Of a stretch of 63,104 bases of DNA, positions 1 to 10,111 are shown piece by piece; position 1 is the stretch's first letter, and every line of letters starts with the position of its first letter. The notes beneath the pieces were generated by a model that did no database searches, was not told where the DNA came from, and was given only the letters and a program-made list of their open reading frames with translations. The stretch covers positions 1 to 63,104 of the forward strand of contig DASXMR010000047.1 in assembly GCA_036495525.1 (NCBI GenBank). The letters are read 5' to 3'. This DNA is from DASXMR01 sp036495525. Its GTDB lineage: Bacteria; Actinomycetota; Actinomycetes; Streptosporangiales; Streptosporangiaceae. Both the position numbers and the translations under genes were made by a program.

Positions 1-158
1 GAGATCCCGCGTGATCGAAGTCGAGCCGTAAGCGCAGGTCCCGGCCTGATACGGGATCCTGGCCGGCTTCCTGGCCACTGCGGGACGCCGCGCCGCGATG
101 CGCCGGCTTCTCGCATGCCGGCCAGGGGGCGGCCTGGTGTCAACGGCCGCAGCCAGAG

Positions 159-596
159 CTAGCTGGCGGTCTGTCCGGCGGCCTGCGAGCCGGCCACCAC
201 TAGCACGACCCGGTCTGCAGGGAACAGCTGCTCAGGCCAGCCAGGCTCGGAGACGGCCAGTACCGGCACCCATGAGCCGGCCCTGGCGGCCGTCTGCTCT
301 GCGGAGGTCGGCAGCCGGGCGGAGATGCGCGAGCCGGGCGAGACCTCCACCTCGACCATCCGGTCGGTGTGCGCGACGATCGACCCGACACCGCGGCGCC
401 GGATGATCAGGCCTTCTTCCGACAGCATGGCGAGGGCGCGCTGGGCGGTGTCGCGCGAGACGCCGTACTGCTCGGCGAGCTCGTTCTCGCTGGGGATGGG
501 ACTTCCCTCGGCCACCTCGCCGGCCCGGATGAGGTTTCTCAGCAGCTGCGCTAGCTGCGCAGCCAGGGGCCAGTGGGAGGACCGATCCACATCCAT
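159..596 (-). CDS. GntR-family transcriptional regulator, short
   Basis: A 145-residue DNA-binding regulator. Residues about 8-75 form a GntR winged helix: a hydrophobic first helix (LAAQLAQLLRNLIRAGE), then SENELAEQYGVSRDTAQRAL as the helix-turn-helix, and a wing around RRRGVGSIV. The remaining 70 residues are too short for a normal FadR or UTRA effector domain, so the ligand is unknown. I chose the ATG at 596 because the family begins a few residues before the helix; the frame stays open upstream without family-like sequence. A perfect 6-bp-arm palindrome at 641-657 lies 45 bp upstream and may be its own operator. The family call is secure; the target genes are unknown. Confidence 0.85.
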   Translation of the reverse strand: MDVDRSSHWPLAAQLAQLLRNLIRAGEVAEGSPIPSENELAEQYGVSRDTAQRALAMLSEEGLIIRRRGVGSIVAHTDRMVEVEVSPGSRISARLPTSAEQTAARAGSWVPVLAVSEPGWPEQLFPADRVVLVVAGSQAAGQTAS

Positions 597-1214
597 GGCC
601 AGGCAGCGTATCGGACCGGCGTGGAGATCCCGCTGATTTGCCGGACCGTTTGTCCGGTTGTCCAGTGAACCCTTGACTGCCTTGCTATCGTAACTGTGAG
701 GAATGAACCGACAACCAAATGAAGCCATTCAACACCCGTCGCGTTCCGGGGCCGCCTGACCGCCGTCTTGTCCCGGGACACGGCCTGACCGACGTGGACC
801 AGCTAGCTAGCTGCCCCCGCTACCGGCCGAGCCGCTGCACCGGGAGAAGGGAGCGAGGTGATGGGCTTTCAGTGGTTATCAGCCGGACCCGGGTTCGACT
901 TCGCCGACTCCCCGTCACAGCGGCAGTACCAGCCAAGGCACGCCGCAGTCGCTCCAGCCCGGCTCCCGGACGCGGAGCAGCACGCATGGCCCACCGCGCC
1001 TGCGCCCCCCGCGGGACACCGGGCGAGGCATGAGTCACGATCGCACCCTAGTTGCTGGTGCTGCAATCGTCCCGAACCTCCGAGGCAGGCCATCCTCGCC
1101 CGGTTTGCCACAGTCGTCCGGCGGGGCTGAATCGCGCAAGATCCAGCGGGGACAGACCTAGAGGAGACGGACGGGCGGTCCTCCCCGGTGCCGCCTTCCG
1201 GTGGCTGGTAGTCG
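597..1214. other. Intergenic stretch without a convincing gene
   Basis: About 620 bp between the HAD-like gene and gntR. Open frames exist on both strands, but none has a good ribosome site together with family-like protein sequence. The only structured element I see is the palindrome at 641-657. A TTGACT hexamer at 673-678 has no matching -10 at normal spacing. Confidence 0.5.
641..657. promoter_or_regulatory. Palindrome upstream of gntR, candidate operator
   Basis: CCGGAC-CGTTT-GTCCGG is a perfect inverted repeat with 6-bp arms and a 5-bp spacer, ending 45 bp before the gntR start codon. GntR proteins commonly bind short palindromes in their own promoters. The role as autoregulatory operator is inferred from position only. 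Confidence 0.4.
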
Positions 1215-1973
1215 TCAGGCAGTTGTCCGCGCGTCGTTGCGCTCAGCCCGGCCGGAAATCCCCACCAGCGCAGGCAGGTCAGCGACGCTGGGCAGCAGCT
1301 GGTCTGGGCCGGCGTTCTGCAGCCTGGCCTGCGCATGCGCACCGGTAAGCACGGCAGCGACCAGCCCGGCGCCGGCCCGGCGGCCGCACAACACACCACT
1401 TTCAGTCCCGTGTACCACGGCGGCCTGGCGCACGTCGTCCACGCCAAGCCTGAGCATCGCCGTCAGCACGAGATCCGGGTACGGGCAGCCGCGCGGCACG
1501 TCGTCCGCGCAGAGCACGGCGTCGAAACAGTCCTGCCAGGCGAGCCCGTCAAGCACTATCCGCAGCACGCTCCTGGACAGGCCAGACAGCAGGCAGAGGC
1601 GGAGCCCGGCGGCCGCGAGAATTGACATCACCTGCTGCACGCCGGGAACGGGGCTGAGCCCGGCCCGCCCGATGGCCGCGCTCAGCGATCGGTCAAAGGC
1701 CAGCAGGGCTGCCTGCGCTCTTGGCTCGCTGCCGGGAAACAGGCTGCGCAGAACGTCTATCGCGGCGCGGCCCCTGCCCTGGTGCACCTGAACCATGCAG
1801 CGGGCGTAGGCGCTGGTCCCCGGCACTATGCCCTGGGTCGCGATTGCCTCGGTGAACGAGCGCTCCGCCATGCCGTCATCGACGACTAGGGTGCCGTTCA
1901 GCCCGAAGCAGACTAGTGAGACCGGGAGCGCATCGCTGGCCGGCTCGTGCCCCGCCCGCTGGCTTGATGGCAC
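1215..1973 (-). CDS. Phosphonatase-like HAD protein lacking all catalytic acids (pseudoenzyme)
   Basis: 252 residues with the complete fold pattern of phosphonatase-like HAD hydrolases: motif I near residues 22-29, cap helices, motif II serine near 130, motif III region PYPDLVL (164-170), motif IV near 187-193 and the typical GAGLVAAVLTGAH end. The catalytic positions are changed: motif I reads FGLNGTL instead of FDxDGT(L), so the nucleophile Asp is Gly24 and the second Asp is Asn26. Motif IV reads VHGTESG instead of VGDTxxD, so both acids are Gly. Motif III has Cys where a basic residue is usual. The frame is intact, so this is a maintained protein without phosphatase chemistry rather than a decayed gene. 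Start is GTG, 9 bp after the DLW-39 stop, suggesting coupled translation. Confidence 0.75.
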   Translation of the reverse strand: MPSSQRAGHEPASDALPVSLVCFGLNGTLVVDDGMAERSFTEAIATQGIVPGTSAYARCMVQVHQGRGRAAIDVLRSLFPGSEPRAQAALLAFDRSLSAAIGRAGLSPVPGVQQVMSILAAAGLRLCLLSGLSRSVLRIVLDGLAWQDCFDAVLCADDVPRGCPYPDLVLTAMLRLGVDDVRQAAVVHGTESGVLCGRRAGAGLVAAVLTGAHAQARLQNAGPDQLLPSVADLPALVGISGRAERNDARTTA

Positions 1974-1982
1974 GGCGGGCCG

Positions 1983-2102
1983 TTACTCGTCGGCGGTGGT
2001 CGCCTCGGTCCACAGGTCAAGCTCGGCGCGGTCAGCCTGGACCTTCCGCCACACGGCGAGAACGCCAAGCACGACCACGGCAAGCAAGATCAGCTTCTTC
2101 AC
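1983..2102 (-). CDS. DLW-39 family small protein
   Basis: A 39-residue protein: an N-terminal hydrophobic helix (KKLILLAVVVLGVLAVW, residues 2-18), then a short polar tail containing QADRAELDLWTEAT, the DLW signature of the DLW-39 family. It starts with GTG at 2102 behind AGGCGAAAGG. Both the length (39 aa) and the DLW motif match the family, which is confined to Actinomycetota and usually sits close to gyrA and its tRNA genes. Here about 25 kb of accessory genes separate it from gyrA. Function unknown; probably a membrane-attached peptide. Confidence 0.85.
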   Translation of the reverse strand: MKKLILLAVVVLGVLAVWRKVQADRAELDLWTEATTADE

Positions 2103-2293
2103 AATTCATACCTTTCGCCTCTGACGACCGCGGCGCCCGCGCCGGGAAACGAGCGCCGGCTCCGGCGGGATCCTTGCAGCCTAGCAAGGCAGGATGCGGC
2201 CCCAGCCCCCATCGCACTCGGTGGCAGCCGCTGCCAGGCGACCCCGGACCGGTGCCGAGGGGCTGCGGCCGTGACCAGCTGACGCCAGCGCGG

Positions 2294-3931
2294 TCAGCGG
2301 GCTGGCCTCGCCGGCCGCGGCCCGCTCGGCGCCCTGCGCACTCGGCTTTCGTCCCAGACCGGCTCGGTCGCCTCGTATACATCTCCGTCGCCGCCGAAGA
2401 TCAGGAAGCGATCGAAGCTCCTGGCGAACCAGCGGTCATGGGTCACCGCGAGCACCGTCCCCTGGTACGGCTCCAGGCCATCCTGCAGCGCCTCGGCGCT
2501 GGCCAGGTCCAGGTTGTCGGTCGGCTCGTCGAGCAGCAGCAGGGTGGACCCGGCGAGTTCCAGCAGCAGGATCTGCAGCCGTGCCTGCTGCCCGCCCGAC
2601 AGGGTGCTGAACGGCTGCCGGGCGCAGCCCTGCAGCTCATAGCGCGCCAGCGCCGACATGGCCTCGTTGCTGAGCAGCGCGTGCTCAGCCATGAGCACCT
2701 CGGCCGGCGTGCGCTCGTGCAGGTCCGGCCGGGCGTGGGTCTGCGCGAAGATGCCGGGCACCACCCTGGCGCCGAGCCTGGCGACGCCCGAGTGGCTGAT
2801 ATCGTCGCCCGCCAGCAGCCGCAGGAAATGGGTCTTGCCCGACCCGTTGGAGCCGAGCACCGCGATCCGCTCGCCGTACCAGACTTCCAGGTCGAACGGA
2901 TGCATCAGGCCGGTCAGTTCCAGCTGCTCGCAGATCACCGCGCGCTTACCTGTGCGTCCGCCGCGCAGCCGCATCCGAACGTTCTGCTCCTTCGGCGCGA
3001 GTTCCGGCGGTCCTGCTTCCTCGAACTTGCGCAGCCTGGTCTCGGCCGCGTGCAACCGCGATGCCATCGCGTCGTTATGCGATGCTTTCAGCCGGTACAT
3101 CCGGACCAGCTGCTCGATCTTCTCGTGCTCCTCGTCCCAGCGCCGGCGCAACTCGTCCAGCCGCTCGTTGCGCTCCCGCCGCGCGGTGGCGTAGCTGGCG
3201 AAGCCGCCGCCGTGGGTCCAGGCGTGCCGGTCCTCGACGGTGATGATCCGCTCGGCCGTGCGGGACAGCAGCTCGCGGTCGTGGCTGACCAGCAGGATCG
3301 TCTTCGCGGACGCGACCAGCTGCTGCTCGAGCCACAGCTTGCCCGGCACGTCCAGGTAGTTGTCCGGCTCGTCGAGCAGCAGCACGTCCTCCGTGCCGCG
3401 CAAAAGCGATTCGAGCACCAGCCGCTTCTGCTCGCCGCCGGACAGCGTGCGGACCTCGCGCCAGCGGCAGTAGTCGTAGCCGGCACCGAGCGCGGCGGTG
3501 CAGCAGGCGTCGAAGTGCACCTCAGCCTCGTAGCCGCCGGCGTCGCCCCACTCGGCCAGCGCCGCGGCGTAGCGCAGCTGGGCCGGCTCGTCGTCCCGCT
3601 CCATCATGGCCAGCTCAGCAGCGTCCAGCCGCGCGGCCGCTTCCCTGACCCGCTGCGGCGACACCGACAGCAGCAGGTCACGCACGGTGGTCTCGTCCCG
3701 GATACCGCCGATGAACTGGCGCATGACGGCCAGCCCGCCGCTGCTGGTGACCGACCCTGACTGCGCCGTGATATCGCCGGCGATCAGCCGCAGCAGCGTC
3801 GTCTTGCCCGCCCCGTTGGGCCCGACTAGCGCGGCGGTGACGCCTTCGCCCACCCGGAACGAGACGTCGTCGAGGAGCACCCGGCCGTCCGGCAGGGCGT
3901 GGCTCACATGTGCCGCATCGACGTGGCTCAC
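2294..3931 (-). CDS. ABC-F family ATPase (ribosome-associated)
   Basis: 545 residues with two ABC ATPase domains and no membrane segments. Domain 1 has Walker A GPNGAGKT (37-44) and signature LSGGEQKR (about 163-170); domain 2 has Walker A GSNGSGKT (about 360-367) and signature LSGGQQAR (about 444-451). A charged, helical linker rich in Arg and Glu separates them, as in ABC-F proteins, which bind the ribosomal E site and regulate translation or protect against antibiotics. The GTG at 3931 is preferred because GAGGAG lies 6 bp upstream; a longer TTG-start version would only add a repetitive Ala/Ser/Asn tail. Which ABC-F subgroup it belongs to, and any resistance role, cannot be told. Confidence 0.85.
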   Translation of the reverse strand: MSHVDAAHVSHALPDGRVLLDDVSFRVGEGVTAALVGPNGAGKTTLLRLIAGDITAQSGSVTSSGGLAVMRQFIGGIRDETTVRDLLLSVSPQRVREAAARLDAAELAMMERDDEPAQLRYAAALAEWGDAGGYEAEVHFDACCTAALGAGYDYCRWREVRTLSGGEQKRLVLESLLRGTEDVLLLDEPDNYLDVPGKLWLEQQLVASAKTILLVSHDRELLSRTAERIITVEDRHAWTHGGGFASYATARRERNERLDELRRRWDEEHEKIEQLVRMYRLKASHNDAMASRLHAAETRLRKFEEAGPPELAPKEQNVRMRLRGGRTGKRAVICEQLELTGLMHPFDLEVWYGERIAVLGSNGSGKTHFLRLLAGDDISHSGVARLGARVVPGIFAQTHARPDLHERTPAEVLMAEHALLSNEAMSALARYELQGCARQPFSTLSGGQQARLQILLLELAGSTLLLLDEPTDNLDLASAEALQDGLEPYQGTVLAVTHDRWFARSFDRFLIFGGDGDVYEATEPVWDESRVRRAPSGPRPARPAR

Positions 3932-4024
3932 GCGCTCCTCACTTCCGCTCGCCGGCGCGTTCCGGCTGGCCGGGGCGTTCCCGCTGGCCGGCAAGTGAGG
4001 ATAGCCGCAGGAGGGGTCCCGGCA

Positions 4025-5269
4025 TCAACCGAGTTTCGGCGGGCTGGCCGCGCCGATCGCCGGGCGCCGTACTGGTACCCGGCGCCGGACGGTGTCGGCC
4101 AGTGCGGCGGCCAGCTCGTCCAGCGCCTCGACGGTGTGCGCGCTGACCACCGCGTCGCAGTGCGGCCAGGCGGCGGCCATGCCCCCGGCCAGCGGCTCGT
4201 ACCTGGCGCTCTTGGTACGCGGATTGACCCAGACGATCCGGTAGGCCACTAGCGACAGACGCTCCATCTCCCGCCGGACGACGGCGGGGTCGCCGGTGTC
4301 CCAGCCGTCGGAGACGATCACCACGACGGCGCCGCGGGCCAGGCCTCGGCGCCCGTAGCGGTTGTTGAACTCGTGCAGCGACTCGCCGATCTTGGTCCCG
4401 CCAAGCCAGTCGGGCGCGGCCTGGCCGGCCCTGGCCAGCGCGGCGCCAGGCAACGACCGGGAGAGCGCCGGGGTGAGCCTGGTCAGCCGGGTGGCGAAGC
4501 TGAACACCTCAGCTCCGGCGCCGCCAGCGGCGCAGTACAGCAGCTGGATCATCGCCCTGGCGTACGGTTCCATCGAACCGGAGATGTCGCACAGCACGAC
4601 CAGCCGCCGCGGCCGGGCGGCAGGCGAGCGGCCGATCAGCCGGAAGGCCTGGCCGCCGGTGCGCCGGGCCTGCCGCAGCGTGGCGCGCATGTCGGTGCGC
4701 GGGCCGCCGGGACGGCGGCGCTGCCGGCGTGACCGGCGCTGGGGCACGGCGAGGGTGATCCGGCGCATCAGCCCGCCGAGCATGGCCAGCTCGGCCTCGG
4801 ACAGCTCGGCGAAGTCCCTGGCGGCCAGCCGGTCGGCCGGGCTGCCGAGATAGGAGTGCACCACCTCGAGCCGGGGGTCGTCGCTTGTCTCCTGGTCTGC
4901 CCGCTGTGTGGCGCCGGCCGCCGGCTGGGTGCTCGCGACGTGCAGTTGCGCGGCCCTGGCCGCCCTGGCCAGCAGTTCCTCCGGTGACGCGGCCGGCTGC
5001 GGGGCCTGGCCGGCCAGCAACGCCTGTGCCGCGGCAGGGTCGGCGGGGCCGCCGAAGAGCTGGCCGAACACCGCCCGCAGGATCTGCGCTTGATCAGGGC
5101 CGCTCACCAGGGTCGCCAGCGCGCACTGGTACAAGGCACGCTGACTGGCCGGACGGACGAGAGTCACTGCCCCGGCGAACCGCTCGCACCGGCCGGGCCC
5201 GACTGGCAGGCCGGCCAGCCGCAGCGCCGACCCCAGCCGGGCCGCCACCTCGGCAAGGTCGTCAGGCAT
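4025..5269 (-). CDS. coxE: CoxE-type VWA-domain protein, CODH set 1
   Basis: 414 residues. An N-terminal helical region is followed by a basic Arg-rich linker (about 176-192) and a von Willebrand A domain with the MIDAS motif DISGSM at 228-233. This is the architecture of CoxE, which works with the AAA+ protein CoxD in maturing the Mo-Cu centre of CO dehydrogenase. The ATG overlaps the end of coxD1 by 8 bp, and exactly the same 8-bp overlap is seen in the second coxD/coxE pair, so the two proteins are probably translated in fixed ratio. It is the last gene of the coxM1-S1-L1-D1-E1 operon. The residues around 110-130 are low-complexity. Confidence 0.88.
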   Translation of the reverse strand: MPDDLAEVAARLGSALRLAGLPVGPGRCERFAGAVTLVRPASQRALYQCALATLVSGPDQAQILRAVFGQLFGGPADPAAAQALLAGQAPQPAASPEELLARAARAAQLHVASTQPAAGATQRADQETSDDPRLEVVHSYLGSPADRLAARDFAELSEAELAMLGGLMRRITLAVPQRRSRRQRRRPGGPRTDMRATLRQARRTGGQAFRLIGRSPAARPRRLVVLCDISGSMEPYARAMIQLLYCAAGGAGAEVFSFATRLTRLTPALSRSLPGAALARAGQAAPDWLGGTKIGESLHEFNNRYGRRGLARGAVVVIVSDGWDTGDPAVVRREMERLSLVAYRIVWVNPRTKSARYEPLAGGMAAAWPHCDAVVSAHTVEALDELAAALADTVRRRVPVRRPAIGAASPPKLG

Positions 5270-6155
5270 CGCCAGTGAGCAGGCCGGCGAACCCGGCGTC
5301 GCGGACGGCCTGGATGTCCTCGGCGTACTTGAGCACGGCGCCGGCGCTCTGCTCGGCCGTGGCTGCGGTCAGCTGCCCGGCGCCGAGCAGCTGCAGCGCA
5401 CCGGTCCAGCTGATCGCCTCCGCCACGCCAGGCGGCTTGGTCAGCTCCAGCTGGCGCAGCCTGGCGACACTGCCGGCAACCTGCCCGGCCAGCCCGGCTG
5501 CCGCGGCTGGCACCCGGCGCCTGATGATCGCGGCCACCCTGCTGATCTCGGGGTAGTCGATCCAGTGGTACAGGCAGCGTCGCTTGAGCGCGTCGTGCAG
5601 GTCCCTGGTCCGGTTGGAGGTGAGCACGACGACCGGCGGGATCTTCGCTCGCCGGGTGCCGAGCTCGGGGATCGTCACCGCCGACTCGGCGAGCAGCTCG
5701 AACAGGAACGCCTCGAACTCGTCGTCGCCCCGGTCCACCTCGTCGATGAGCAGCACGGCGGGCCGCGGGCCCGGATGGTCGAGCGCGGCCAGCAGCGGCC
5801 GCTCCAGCAGGTAGTCGGCGCTGAACAGGTCTTCCTCGCGTGGCTGGTCGCCGCGGGCCTCGGCCAGCCGGATCGCCAGCAGCTGACGCGGGTAGTTCCA
5901 TTCGTACAGCGCGTCGGCCGCGGTCAGCCCCTCGTAGCACTGCAGCCTGATCAGAGGCGTCTGCAGTACCTCAGCCAGCGCCTTGGCGGCCTCGGTCTTG
6001 CCGACGCCTGGCTCGCCCTCCAGCAGGATCGGCTGGCCCATCCGGGCAGCCAGGAAAAGCGCGGTGGCCAGCGGCTCGTCGGCGAGGTAGTCGGCTTCGT
6101 CCAGGCCTTGCAGCAGCGCCGCCACGTCCGGCAGCAGCTCGGCGAGATCGCTCAT
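5262..6155 (-). CDS. coxD: CoxD-type MoxR AAA+ ATPase, CODH set 1
   Basis: 297 residues. Walker A GEPGVGKT at 47-54 and Walker B AVLLIDEVD ending at 141 identify a MoxR-type AAA+ ATPase. Together with the adjacent VWA protein it forms the CoxD/CoxE pair, which in CO dehydrogenase operons helps to install sulfur and copper in the active site. It starts with ATG at 6155 behind GAAGG and lies 124 bp after coxL1. A paralogue with the same layout lies at 20415-21290. MoxR ATPases also serve other metalloenzymes, but the operon makes CODH the likely client. Confidence 0.88.
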   Translation of the reverse strand: MSDLAELLPDVAALLQGLDEADYLADEPLATALFLAARMGQPILLEGEPGVGKTEAAKALAEVLQTPLIRLQCYEGLTAADALYEWNYPRQLLAIRLAEARGDQPREEDLFSADYLLERPLLAALDHPGPRPAVLLIDEVDRGDDEFEAFLFELLAESAVTIPELGTRRAKIPPVVVLTSNRTRDLHDALKRRCLYHWIDYPEISRVAAIIRRRVPAAAAGLAGQVAGSVARLRQLELTKPPGVAEAISWTGALQLLGAGQLTAATAEQSAGAVLKYAEDIQAVRDAGFAGLLTGDA

Positions 6156-6279
6156 GCGCTGCCTTCGGCCGGCCAGCTGGCGGGGCCGGGGACTGTCTGC
6201 ATATGACCATCATGCGGCATCGGCCGTGGTGCTGAGATCACCGAGCGATCCGCGGCCGCAGCCGGGTGGACAGGCCGGC

Positions 6280-8645
<2,366 letters not shown>

Positions 8646-8649
<4 letters not shown>

Positions 8650-9149
8650 GCCGTCGCCTCCGCCTCGCCGTCGGGGTGGGTGCTGGCCCACAGCACCGAC
8701 CGGACGATGTTCTCGTAGCCGGTGCAGCGGCAGATCTGGCCGGACAGCGCCTCGCGAACCTGGCTGGCCGTCGGCGCCGGGTGATGGTCGAGCAGCCAGC
8801 GCGCGGTCATCATCATGCCCGGCGTGCAGAAGCCGCACTGCAGCCCGTGGCAGACGGCGAAGCCCTGCTGTACCGGGTCGAGCCGGCCCCCACCCGCCTC
8901 CCCTGCCCCCTTCATCTCCAGGTCCTCGACCGTGCGGACCGCCCGCCCGTCGGCCATGGCGGCCAGCACGGTGCAGGACTTCACCGGGATCTGATCCAGC
9001 CAGACCACGCAGGCGCCGCAGTTGGAGGTGTCGCACCCCCAGTGCGACCCGGTCAGGCCCAGGTGATCGCGCAGGAAGTGGATCAGCAGCAGCCGCGGCT
9101 CGATCTCCCTTGAGTGCACGGCCCCGTTGACGGTGATGGTGACCTGCAT
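8646..9149 (-). CDS. coxS: CO dehydrogenase small [2Fe-2S] subunit (set 1)
   Basis: 167 residues carrying two [2Fe-2S] clusters. The N-terminal ferredoxin-like domain has the ligands in GCDTSNCGACVV plus a downstream Cys (PVKSC). The C-terminal helical domain has CGFCTPGM and CRCTGYENI. It carries electrons from CoxL to the FAD of CoxM. ATG at 9149, 3 bp after the coxM1 stop. A short Gly/Glu-rich insertion (MKGAGEAGGGRLD) between the two domains is not in the second copy. Confidence 0.93.
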
Positions 9150-9152
9150 CGC

Positions 9153-10028
9153 CTAGTCCTGCTGCCCGTTGGCCCGCGCTAGCGCCCGGTGCAGTGCGCG
9201 CGCGGTCAGCTCCCTGACCAGGTGCAGCTTGTACTCGGCCGGCCCGCGCTGATCCGAGGACGGGGTGCAGTGCTCGGCGGCGATCTGCCCGGCGCGCGCG
9301 AAGCTCTCCTCGGTCGGGGGGGAGCCGCGCAGGAATTCCTCCGCCTCGGCGGCCGAGAAGTGCTCGGCGCCAACGGCGGTCAGGCCGATCCCGGCGTCGG
9401 CGATCGTGCCGTCTGACAGCCAGATCGCGGCGCCAGCCGCGCCGACCGGCCAGTCGCCCACCCGGCGGCCGACCTTCACGTAGCTGCTGCCGCCGCCGGG
9501 CCGGATCGCGATCCTGATCTCGGTCAGCAGCTCGCCATGGCCGGCCACGGTCTCGTACGGCCCGGTGTGGAAGTCCCTGGCCGGCACCGTCCTGGTGCCG
9601 TCCGGGCCGGCGATCACCATCGTCGCCTTCAGCGCGGCGAACGCCGCTGACAGGTCCTCCGAGGGGTCGGCCTGGCACAGCGAGCCGCCGACGGTGCCCC
9701 AGTTGCGCACGATCGGGTCGGCGATCACCCGCTCGGCGTCATGCAGGATCGCGAAGTGCTGTCCCGCCTCCGGAGCGTCCAGCAGCTGCGCGTGCCTGGT
9801 CAGCGCCCCGATCCTGAGCTCGCCGTCGGTCACCGTGACGAAGCTGAGCTCGCCGAGCCCGTTGATGTCGACCAGCGTCTCGGGCTGGGCGAGCCGTAGC
9901 TTCATCATCGGGATCAGGCTGTGCCCGCCCGCCAGGATGCGGGCTTCCGGGCCGAACCGAACGAGCAGGGCGATGGCGTGCTCGACGCTGGTCGCCTTCT
10001 CGTATTCCACGTAAGCGGGTACCTGCAA
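9153..10028 (-). CDS. coxM: CO dehydrogenase medium FAD subunit (set 1)
   Basis: 291 residues. The FAD-binding motifs AGGHSLIPMMK near residues 36-46 and TVGGSLCQADP near 112-122 are those of CoxM/CutM-type flavoproteins; the C-terminal domain (CO_deh_flav_C) follows. It takes electrons from CoxS and hands them to quinone. The only start that keeps the conserved N-terminus is TTG at 10028, preceded by GGGGGAGAGG, so a weak start codon is compensated by a strong ribosome site. It is the first gene of the minus-strand set and is divergent from the LysR gene, with 83 bp between them. Confidence 0.92.
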   Translation of the reverse strand: MQVPAYVEYEKATSVEHAIALLVRFGPEARILAGGHSLIPMMKLRLAQPETLVDINGLGELSFVTVTDGELRIGALTRHAQLLDAPEAGQHFAILHDAERVIADPIVRNWGTVGGSLCQADPSEDLSAAFAALKATMVIAGPDGTRTVPARDFHTGPYETVAGHGELLTEIRIAIRPGGGSSYVKVGRRVGDWPVGAAGAAIWLSDGTIADAGIGLTAVGAEHFSAAEAEEFLRGSPPTEESFARAGQIAAEHCTPSSDQRGPAEYKLHLVRELTARALHRALARANGQQD

Positions 10029-10077
10029 GGCCTCTCCCCCCAGGGCACAGACTGCACAGCCCAGGCTGAGTGTATGA

Positions 10078-10096
10078 GGGGATCGTTAACGTCCCC
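10078..10096. promoter_or_regulatory. Candidate LysR operator between coxM1 and lysR
   Basis: GGGGATCGTTAACGTCCCC is a nearly perfect palindrome: GGGGA and TCCCC arms around CGTTAACG, with one extra T on the left. It sits in the 83-bp divergent gap and directly precedes GATAAT (10097-10102), a good -10 hexamer about 10 bp from the LysR start codon. Binding here could control coxM1 and repress lysR itself. Role inferred from position and symmetry. Confidence 0.45.
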
Positions 10097-10111
10097 GATA
10101 ATCGAAGTGAC

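Noticed and set aside
1..31. Short in-frame end ...RVIEVEP followed by TAA at the left edge
   Set aside because: Only nine codons are visible, so it cannot be told whether this is the end of a real gene.
673..702. TTGACT followed by TAACTG resembling a promoter
   Set aside because: Spacing is only about 12 bp and no gene follows on that strand.
880..930. GGGTTCGACT resembling a tRNA T loop
   Set aside because: No acceptor or anticodon stem can be built around it.
1916..3760. 614-codon open frame on the plus strand across the ABC-F gene
   Set aside because: Antisense shadow; the minus strand has both Walker motifs and signatures.
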